A stretch of DNA of 64,000 bases, taken from the NCBI GenBank assembly GCA_014529385.2, contig CM043942.1:107025141-107089140 (forward strand), read 5' to 3'. This DNA is from Adiantum capillus-veneris. Its lineage: Eukaryota > Streptophyta > Polypodiopsida > Polypodiales > Pteridaceae. Shown here piece by piece: positions 56,883-64,000 of the stretch. The translations under genes were made by a program, and so were the position numbers. The notes under the pieces are model-generated. The model was given only the letters and a program-made list of their open reading frames with translations. It ran no database searches and was not told where the DNA came from. Numbering within the stretch: the stretch's first letter is position 1; every line of letters begins with the position of its first letter.

Positions 56883-57779
56883 TTATCCAGGTTTCTTTCC
56901 TCTATCATACTTGGTCTTTTGGCATACTACACATTTTGAAACATACTCTTGTATGTCCACTTTCATGGTAGGCCAATAGAAATACGTCTCTACTCCTCGG
57001 AGAGTAGGTTGAATACCTCTATGCCCTGCATATGGAGGAGCATGGGATTCATACATAACCTTCTCACGAAGGGAATGAGTAACACATAGCCTATTGCCAT
57101 GGAGAAGATAACCATCCTGCAAGGTGAATGGTTCCTCTTTCTTCCCCAAAGCAAGGGCTGACATTATGTCTCTAAAGTTAGGGTCAGTAGCATACTCATC
57201 TATCATAGAGGATAGATCATTGTGAGTAGCTATAGACACCGCATTAACTTTTGGTCGTCGTGAAAGTGCATCGGCAACTTGATTGTTCTTACCAACTATG
57301 TGAGCAATATGGAAATTAAATTGCGAAAGAAAATTTGCCCACCTCATTTGTTTGTCGGAAAGCTTGGTTTGCGTCATGAAATACTTGAGACTTTGGTGGT
57401 CGGTTCGTAGGATAAATGGAGTCCCCAATAGGTAGTGCTTCCATGTGTCTAGGGCATGTAGAACAGCTAAAATCTCTTTCTCATAAATGCCCAAGACTCG
57501 TTCATCACCATTGAGCCTTCGGCTCTCATATGCTATGGCATGCCCTTCTTGAAGCAAAACCGCTCCAAGGCAATCACCACAAGCATCACATTGGACCTCA
57601 AATGGCTTTGAGAGATCCGGAAGCACGAGGACTGGTTGGGAAGTAAGCTTCTCTTTGAGTTTTTCAAAAGCATTTTTCTCCTTAGCAGTCCATACAAACT
57701 TAACGTTGTCGAGAAATTTGCGGTCTTGCCAGGAAAGCACCGGGCTTATGGCTGTGAGAGTTTGTGAGAGACTCAACAA
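56883..57779 (-). pseudogene. Ty3/gypsy reverse transcriptase end, RNase H and integrase zinc finger, truncated at 57779
   Basis: The frame begins within the connection after the reverse transcriptase fingers (FVWTAKEKNAFEKLKEKL). It runs through RNase H: FEVQCDACGDCLGAVLLQ, ESRRLNGDERVLGIYEKEILAVLHAL, ILRTDHQSLKYFM and HIVGKNNQVADALSRR. The integrase zinc finger (HAPPYAGHRG ... CVVCQKTKYD) closes the segment. Gag, protease and most of the reverse transcriptase are missing upstream of 57779, so the element is 5' truncated. Confidence 0.92.
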
Positions 57780-58680
57780 AAACTATATGAAGGAGTTAAA
57801 CCATAGATGCCATGAAGACTAGGATTTGGAAAGAAGTGCAATCAAAGAAGACTCACTCTTTCTCTCTTGCATTCACACACACAAAGAAAGAACGCAAAAG
57901 AGAATGTCAAAACAATACAAAGATGAAAACATCAAGGCTATGGTCATATCGTATCATGGGTAATATGAAAGGGTTAATGGATGAGTTAATGGCATTCAAT
58001 CTTGGCTGACCAAATAGGCTACGAATTGTTCTTTGGAATTGTAGTTTTGTGCTTACCATAATATATCTATATTGTCTAGTGATTGGGATTAACTGTGTGT
58101 ACAAATCCTCTTGGTTCAAAATAGGGTCCATTTATGGCAGCAAAAGTCTTCATGTGGTCTCCTTAGCCTAGACTTTCATTTAATTCCAAAGGACACCTTA
58201 TGCCATATGAAAGAATGACATTGCTCTTTGACAAAGTTTTGTAATCATGCTTGCAATAATGCATTAAAATAAGTGTATCTTTGAAATCATGCCACCTAGT
58301 GTCCCATTAGGATTTGATTCTCTCCTAGTAGCTATTTAAAAAAAAATATAAGAAAAGTATAAAAAATACATAGAATATATATATATTGAAGTTTACCCTA
58401 GATATAGGATCTAGCTAGGGTGTGAGATGATAATGAAATAGTAGAAATAAAGAATCAATGCTTTTTGTCCCAAGTTAAAGAGGCGGAGCTATTGATGCTT
58501 TTCCCATAGTATTTTCTGATAGTAAAGTAAGGATATGTTATCCTTGAGAAAAATAATAGGATGAGATAGAAGGCTTATTATTATACCTAAATATGCATAT
58601 GTGCACTATAGGAAATATAATTATGTATCTAAAAAAATACAAGATAGATCTTGTAGCATGCGTTCCCACTATGTACGTGT
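57780..58680. other. Spacer, probably holding the 3' LTR of element F
   Basis: AT-rich. By position the LTR of element F should extend from 58692 to the left, but with no second copy its end cannot be placed. No gene seen. Confidence 0.4.
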
Positions 58681-58692
58681 CACTGCACGACA

Positions 58693-58704
58693 TCCACCCC
58701 CTCT
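58693..58704 (-). promoter_or_regulatory. Polypurine tract of element F
   Basis: Coding strand AGAGGGGGTGGA followed by TGTCGTGCAG. Confidence 0.7.
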
Positions 58705-58750
58705 AAACCTACACATCCTCCGGTATGTGCCACATTGTCTCTTTGTAAGA

Positions 58751-61318
58751 TTAGACCTCTTTTACGTCTTCCTTTTCTTCTTCTTCACTGGATGATTCCA
58801 GAGCTTCATGTTCACTTTGATCTTCACCTGTGTTTTTCTCTTCTTCCTCATCCATATCTTCTAGATCATTGTCTCCTCTTCTCTTAAACATTTTAATCCT
58901 TTTTCTTGCAATGGGAATTTTTACTTCTGTACCATCTAGTTCAGACAAGCTGTAAGTAGCATTTTCATGCATATGCTTTACAACATACGGTCCAAACCAT
59001 CTTTTTGAGAACTTACACATGACTGTGTGCTGGTTATCAAGGCTACTATCATACACTAAAACCCAGTCACCTTTGTCAATTGCTTTGCTCCCGAGTCGAT
59101 GTCGCTTATCAAAATAGTCCTTGTTTTTCAACCTTGCATTTTTGAGTCGTTCTTTTGCAGCTTCAATGTCTCCAGGTCTTCTCTCTAGCTGCCTTATACG
59201 CAGTGCAAGGAGATCTTCCCTACTAAGCCCCTCTTGCCAAGGTAGTACATTCCATGTGGGAATTGTATCCTCAATCGGCATCACTGGCTTTTGACCATGC
59301 ATTAGCTCCGCAGGCATGTAGCCAGTTACTGAGCTATGTGTTGTACGATCAGCCCATAAAGCATATGGTAACAATTTTGGCCACTCACCAACTCTTCCTT
59401 CGCAAGCCTTGGCCAAAGCTTTGATGATAGGAGGATGCCCTCTTTCACTCTTTCCATTGCCTTTAGGGTTGTAAGCTGTAGTAAGAGAAAGCTTGATCCC
59501 TAATCTAGAAAAGAACTCCCTCACTTCTTCGGTATCCAGTTCACCTCGATCTGCAGTGATTTTTCCCACACAACCATAACGGCAAATCACCTCATCAAGA
59601 AGGAATTTGCACACAGCTTCTGTGGTCTTAGCTCTTAATGCTCTTCCTTCAACCTGGTTAGTTAGGTCCTCTCGTGCAAGAACCAAGTATCTCATCTGCC
59701 AGAGTCCTAAAGGCATCGTGACTAGATCCACAACCCATTTATAGTGCATGGCTAGTGGATATGTAGGGTGCAATCCATCACTATGTCGAACATTTGAATA
59801 CATTTGACAAGTTACACATGACTCTACAAACTGAGATACATCTTTATACATAGCCTTCCACCAGTATTTTTCTTTCAACTTGGAGAAGGTTGCCCACACA
59901 CCCCTGTGTCCAGCCCATAGACTCTCATGAAACTCTTGCATGAGCTTTACTTGAGTCTCTTTTTTACATATAACCCGTTGTGGTGTAGCACCCTTTTGTT
60001 TAGGATGCTTCCACAAGTAACCATCCCTTAAAAAGTACCCATATGCTTTCTTGCGTATCCTCTTGAATTCTTGTTCAGACCAATCATCCTGTTTTGTTAG
60101 AGTACTCAAGTACCTTCCAATAGAAAGCCAATCGCCTTCATAAAGATCTTTCAAGAACAATTCAAGTGAATTAGTCATGCAGACATTGTTACCTTTGACA
60201 TGAGAGATAGAATAGAATTTTGTGCCTACATCATCTCCCTCATCAATCATTTGTGACTCATCTTCATACCTTGCCCTTGATAGCATATCTGCCACTGTAT
60301 TGTCTTTACCTGCAATGTGCTTAAACTTGGGATTTAAAGACTTAATGTAGGAAATCCAGCACAACATAGCAATGTCTGGTGTTGAGCAGCTTGTAATCAT
60401 CCCAAGAAGTGGTAGACAATCTGTTTCTACAACCACACATGCACCAATTAGGTACTCTTTCCCACTTTTCAAGGTTGTAACCATACCCCATAACTCTCTC
60501 TTTATCTGTGGATAGTTTCTTTGGCGAGCACTTAGTACCTTTGCTCCAAATCTTACCACATACATGTGTCCTTCTTTGTCATCTTGCCCTATTGCCCATC
60601 CAATCCCTGTAGGACTGGTATCTACTGTCACAATAACTAGCCTTTGACACTCATAGTCTACCTTTCTCAAAGTCGTTGCTGACTGGAGTAACTCCTTTAG
60701 CTTTTTCATGGATTTTACATGTGCTTCTGTCCATTTAAACTTTTGATTCTTTCTAAGCAGCTGATAAAGAGGATCAACTACATGTGCATAATGTGGAATA
60801 CAAATAACATAGAAGACACATGCTCCCAGAAACCTTCTAACCTCAGTGATGCTAGTGCATGTTTCTTTCATTCTTTGGATGGCATCTACCTTTGATGGAC
60901 AAGGTTTCCTACCATATGGCCCGCACATGTGCCCCACAATGAGCACTTCTTTGACACCAAACATAGACTTTTTTCCTGAGAACGTAAGATTCACTTCTTC
61001 CAACCTAGACAAAATTTTATCACAATCATTTATGTGATTTACCACAAACCTGCGACATCCCTTGAGATCCAAAGCTTCATCTTTGTCACTTTCTTCACAT
61101 CCTTTGATAGGCAAATCATCAATGAAAGATATTGTGATTTGAGGAATAAAGTCACGTAAGACCTTATTCATCCCATTCATCATATGTGCAACCGAGTTGG
61201 TTGCTCCCTCTGGCAAGGTACACATCCTTACCAAACCCAAAGGTGTCCTCATGGTTGTCAAGTCTCTGCTTTCGATTGCAAGCTGAAATTGATCATACCC
61301 TGAGTAGAGATCCCCCAT
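58751..61318 (-). CDS. Reverse transcriptase, RNase H and integrase of element F (855 codons open)
   Basis: The ATG at 61318 is internal: the coding frame continues upstream through one TAG (61324-61322), so the natural product is longer. Reverse transcriptase has GDLYSGYDQFQLA and SFIDDLPIKG (the FxDD active site) within the first 110 residues. RNase H keeps its acidic residues in VTVDTSPTGIGWAI, KRELWGMV and VVETDCLPLL. The integrase zinc finger (HESLWAGHRG...CVTCQMY) precedes a core with VVDLVTMPLG, ITADRGELDTEEV and GNGKSERGH, a full DDE set. The GPY module RWFGPYVV follows. The C-terminus is a strongly acidic tail, with no chromodomain. This is the longest intact frame in the window, which implies a recent insertion. 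Confidence 0.93.
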   Translation of the reverse strand: MGDLYSGYDQFQLAIESRDLTTMRTPLGLVRMCTLPEGATNSVAHMMNGMNKVLRDFIPQITISFIDDLPIKGCEESDKDEALDLKGCRRFVVNHINDCDKILSRLEEVNLTFSGKKSMFGVKEVLIVGHMCGPYGRKPCPSKVDAIQRMKETCTSITEVRRFLGACVFYVICIPHYAHVVDPLYQLLRKNQKFKWTEAHVKSMKKLKELLQSATTLRKVDYECQRLVIVTVDTSPTGIGWAIGQDDKEGHMYVVRFGAKVLSARQRNYPQIKRELWGMVTTLKSGKEYLIGACVVVETDCLPLLGMITSCSTPDIAMLCWISYIKSLNPKFKHIAGKDNTVADMLSRARYEDESQMIDEGDDVGTKFYSISHVKGNNVCMTNSLELFLKDLYEGDWLSIGRYLSTLTKQDDWSEQEFKRIRKKAYGYFLRDGYLWKHPKQKGATPQRVICKKETQVKLMQEFHESLWAGHRGVWATFSKLKEKYWWKAMYKDVSQFVESCVTCQMYSNVRHSDGLHPTYPLAMHYKWVVDLVTMPLGLWQMRYLVLAREDLTNQVEGRALRAKTTEAVCKFLLDEVICRYGCVGKITADRGELDTEEVREFFSRLGIKLSLTTAYNPKGNGKSERGHPPIIKALAKACEGRVGEWPKLLPYALWADRTTHSSVTGYMPAELMHGQKPVMPIEDTIPTWNVLPWQEGLSREDLLALRIRQLERRPGDIEAAKERLKNARLKNKDYFDKRHRLGSKAIDKGDWVLVYDSSLDNQHTVMCKFSKRWFGPYVVKHMHENATYSLSELDGTEVKIPIARKRIKMFKRRGDNDLEDMDEEEEKNTGEDQSEHEALESSSEEEEKEDVKEV

Positions 61319-61321
61319 TGA

Positions 61322-62296
61322 CTATATTGCCCTCCCTGCAAACGCCTCTGTAAATTCATCCACAATTGGACCTGTACCTACATTTCTAATTGTCACCTTG
61401 TTCACTAGTTGCATATCTTGGATGAAGCGTAGAGAACCATTCTTCTTTGGAACTGTGAACCACCTGTTTGAGTATGGAGCACAAGAAGGCTCCAAGATTC
61501 CCATTTTGATTTTCTCACTTAGTAGCTCTACTAACTTTGGCAAATGAGCCTTTGGAACCGGAATAGGCCGCAGATTCCAAGGCACATGAGGTATTGTGAA
61601 AATTACCATAGGAGCTACAATATAAGGATCAACACATCCTATCTCATGTGGCTCAAATGCAAAAGCCTTACCATGCTTTGAAAGCATTTCTTTGAAGCAC
61701 TTTGTTACCTCCTGTGTTAGAAACTCCTCGCAACCAATCTGCAACTCTTGAAAAGACTCCTTTGTGAAGGTATGCCCGATCTTTTTAGGATTCCACAAAC
61801 TTGGTTGTAAAGAAGCCTGTTCAATCTTTTCCCTGTTGTTGGGTGGTAAGGGTGAAGCTACTGGTTTCACCTTCTTTGCTACACTCTTGTATTTAGTTTC
61901 AACATGGACTTCTGGGCCAACTGTTTGGCTTTCTTTAAAGGCTTCTATTACTTGATACATTTCCATAGAGAAAACTTCCACAACTTCATTTTCAAGATGC
62001 AAACTAGACCTCATTATAGCATCAAGCTCACCCATAGTATCTACAAAAGAAACTTGTTCACACAAACCCAAAACATTTTCAATAGGCTTTAGCAACCCAC
62101 TCTTTTTCATGCCTATTTGTACATTATGCACATAGTGCCTCTCATATCTCTTCAAATCTTCAAGTTTTGTAAAACATACTGATCCATTCCTTGTTACCAA
62201 GGAGCTCATAGAGAAAGTTTCACCTATTTTTGGATTAGCCGAGACCCTTTTTCTTTCTGTACCACTGCAATCCCGCTTTACAATGGTACTTGGCAA
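61322..62296 (-). pseudogene. Linker and N-terminal reverse transcriptase of element F
   Basis: Same frame as the downstream CDS, separated by a TAG at 61324-61322 where related elements usually carry a tyrosine. It contains YSNRWFTVPKKNGSLRFIQD, MQLVNKVTIRN and the GPIVDEFTEAFAG box that begin the reverse transcriptase. The first ~200 residues match no domain that I recognise. It overlaps the upstream gag-protease frame by 19 bases in a different frame. Confidence 0.88.
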
Positions 62297-63691
62297 AAAC
62301 CCATCATTTCTCTATGATCATGAAACTCTTTTCTTACCTTTGGTAGAGGATGTTCTCTGAGGTTGTCACGATTTCTTTCATGGTTTACACAAACTGTGAG
62401 AAATTGGACAGCACGTTTACCATCTTTGCTACGTATCCTAGCATATGCTGAACCATCGTCCATTACCTTTGTTTCCATTCGTACTCCCACAATGTAGGGT
62501 TGTCCAAGGATGAAATGATATGAAGATGTATCCTGTACAAAGAAGTTTTGGTCAATCTTTACATCACCTATTGTCACCTTCACACCTGGACATGCTGCAT
62601 ACAATTCACCGGATGAATTGTTTGCCACTTTTACCATCCAACCATGATCTGTGTCCATTGTCCATTTGCACTTGTTGTAGAGACTCTTTGACATTATGTT
62701 TAGTTCTGAACCATGGTCAATCAAGGCAACAAATGGCTCTTCAAGATCACCTACCTTGACCAAAGTTTCTGTAGTAGCCCTTGCCCAATGATTTCGTGAA
62801 TAGTAACTCCTAGGAATATCTTCAACTTCTTCATCATCATTTGAGAAATGCACTTGCTTCACTCTCCCACTAGATTGGTAGCATCCTACCACAGCTCCAT
62901 CATTCTCCTTATTTTGCAGTTGCATCCCTTGTGTCTTTGAGGTTTCCCCTTCAACCTGTGGACGAGAAACTTCAGCAAGGGTTTGCCTCTTTCTCTTGAT
63001 GATGTCAATGATCTCCTCATGGAATTCACGCTTTGCAATGCCAAGCACTTCTCCTAGAGTAAACTCAATCTTGCTATTCAAGATCCTTTCCTCCAAGACT
63101 TTCTTTAAATCTGTAGCAACCTCAATATCAGATTGTAGTTTATAAGTTGGGCCTTTTGTCTTACCTTTCGTTGGCTCTTTCTTCTTTCCTGTTGTAGACT
63201 CCTCCATGAGTACTTCAGATGGAGATGCTCCTTGTGTTGAGGGTGTTTGAGAAGGCATTGAGTCACTTCTTCCCCCACTTCTAGAAGCTCTTTTTGATGG
63301 TCCTTCATCAGCATTCTCACGTCTGCGCTTCTCTTCTACAATTGCCTCATTTTGTTGGCATTTTGTAATGTAGGCATGCACTGACAATGAGTCCACTGGA
63401 TCATTCCATCCCGTTTCTACACGTATGCAATCACCTGCTTCATGTAGAATCTCTTTTGTAAGCTTTCCCTTTTTAGCTAATTGCATGACATTTGGCCAAA
63501 TTTGACCATGATGGTCACTCACCTCTTCATCACAAAAATGTTCAATTTTTACTCCATAAGTAGCTGCCGCAACTGAAGAGGTGGCATGCTTGGTTGCCAT
63601 ATCTTCAACTAAGGTTTGCATTCCCCCCTTCCCAAAGTTAGTTCTCAAGGGTAGACCTGTCTCTCTTAAGTGGATTTTACCATCCTTAAAA
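62278..63691 (-). CDS. gag-like region and protease of element F (5' incomplete)
   Basis: An open frame of at least 456 codons. The frame is open upstream of the internal TTG near 63648 to the hairpin centre at about 63691, so the true start is missing. The N-terminal half is polar with Ser/Pro/Lys-rich stretches and no CCHC knuckle. The protease is at about residues 300-400: EEPFVALIDHGSELNIMS and HFILGQPYIVG. The active-site triplet is D-H-G rather than D-S/T-G; the catalytic Asp is kept. The frame ends at 62278 in a region where the downstream frame takes over at a GGGTTTTTGCC run. Confidence 0.82.
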
Positions 63692-64000
63692 AAGACAACC
63701 TTTTAAGGATGGTAAAATCCACTTAAGAGAGACAGGTCTACCCTTGAGAACTAACCTTGGGAAGGGGGGAATGCAAACCTTAGTTGAAGATATGGCAACC
63801 AATCATGCCACCTCTTCAGTTGACGCAACTACTTATGGAGTAAAAATTGAACATTTTTGTGATGAAGAGGTGAGTGACCATCATGGTCAAATTTGGCCAA
63901 ATGTCATGCAATTAGCTAAAAAGGGAAAGCTTACAAAAGAGATTCTACATGAAGCAAGTGATTGCATACGTCTAGAAACAGGATGGAATGATCCAGTGGA
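63391..64000. repeat. Large inverted repeat (head-to-head duplication), reaching the window end
   Basis: Left arm 63391-63691 and right arm 63701-64000 are reverse complements with a few percent mismatches. The spacer is 9 bp (63692-63700). The right arm continues past the window, so the full length is unknown. Confidence 0.95.
63701..64000 (+). pseudogene. Second copy of the element F gag, opposite strand, cut by the window end
   Basis: Reads FKDGKIHLRETGLPLRTN at the start and then the same sequence as the left arm with single-residue changes (for example MATNHATSSVDATTYG). It is open to the window edge. Both copies begin at the same point of gag, at the hairpin centre, so neither has a gag start. 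Confidence 0.85.

Larger units (their letters stand above)
58681..63691 (-). mobile_element. Ty3-type retrotransposon of an unusual, fungal-like lineage (element F)
   Basis: From the coding strand: gag-like region, protease, reverse transcriptase, RNase H, integrase, polypurine tract (AGAGGGGGTGGA, complement of 58693-58704) and an LTR start (TGTCGTGCAGTG, from 58692 down). The 5' end stops in gag at an inverted duplication centred on 63696. The reverse transcriptase motifs (DLYSGYDQFQL, MRTPLGLVRMCTLPEGATNS, SFIDDLPIKG) recall Ty3-type elements of fungi more than the common plant lineages. That placement is from memory of motif style. Confidence 0.88.

Noticed and set aside
1-64000. tRNA or rRNA genes
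   Set aside because: I looked for cloverleaf A/B boxes and rRNA-like segments; only the primer-binding site fragments resemble tRNA ends.

Overview
The window looks like nuclear DNA of a land plant with a large, repeat-dominated genome. The evidence is degenerate Ty1/copia and Ty3/gypsy LTR retrotransposons (including one with a chromodomain), GT-AG introns with plant-like sites, SET and FCP1-type gene remnants, AT-rich intergenic DNA and long CT/GA microsatellites. A non-seed plant such as a fern would fit, but nothing here proves the lineage. I see no intact host gene, no rRNA or tRNA gene and no CRISPR array. Almost every coding region is broken by stops or frameshifts.

Layout. 1-2980: 3' end of a Ty3-type element (A, + strand) with a tandem tryptophan-rich (WxPK) peptide repeat, a conserved untranslated block, a polypurine tract and an LTR start. 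2963-3545: copia integrase fragment. 5182-10218: complete but decayed copia element (C, - strand; 230/227 bp LTRs; target duplication ATGGA). 10219-15460: gene-poor, with two copies of a 448 bp repeat and a (CT)n tract. 15460-16783 and 28195 onward: a satellite built on a box reading TAGCTTGGACAAGTGGTGG. 16784-28194: an 11.4 kb LTR element (D, - strand; target duplication CCTAT) inserted into that satellite. D carries gag, a protease and the WxPK repeat but no reverse transcriptase or integrase. It also holds a captured DEAD-box helicase fragment and a leader with seven copies of a 22-bp palindrome.

29464-41054 (all - strand): four gene-like blocks lie between satellite arrays. In transcription order they are a DGQHR/ParB-like protein, a SET domain and two FCP1/SCP-type HAD domains. 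Several joints have phase-compatible splice sites, so they may be one decayed multidomain gene with satellite-filled introns, or a tandem set. The satellite lies mainly in one orientation left of 33.1 kb and the other right of 34.9 kb. 44340-49661: a better preserved copia element (E, - strand; 192 bp LTRs; target duplication GTTTG) sits in the right-hand array.

51.8-55.1 kb holds AT-rich, GA-rich and GC-rich minisatellites. 55395-57779 is a chromovirus fragment (RNase H, integrase, chromodomain). 58681-63700 is a Ty3-type element (F) of a lineage that recalls fungal elements, with one 855-residue open frame. At 63391-64000 its gag is duplicated head to head as a near-perfect inverted repeat with a 9 bp spacer. 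The retroelements nest in, duplicate and interrupt the satellite; the host-like genes look like relics caught between the arrays.
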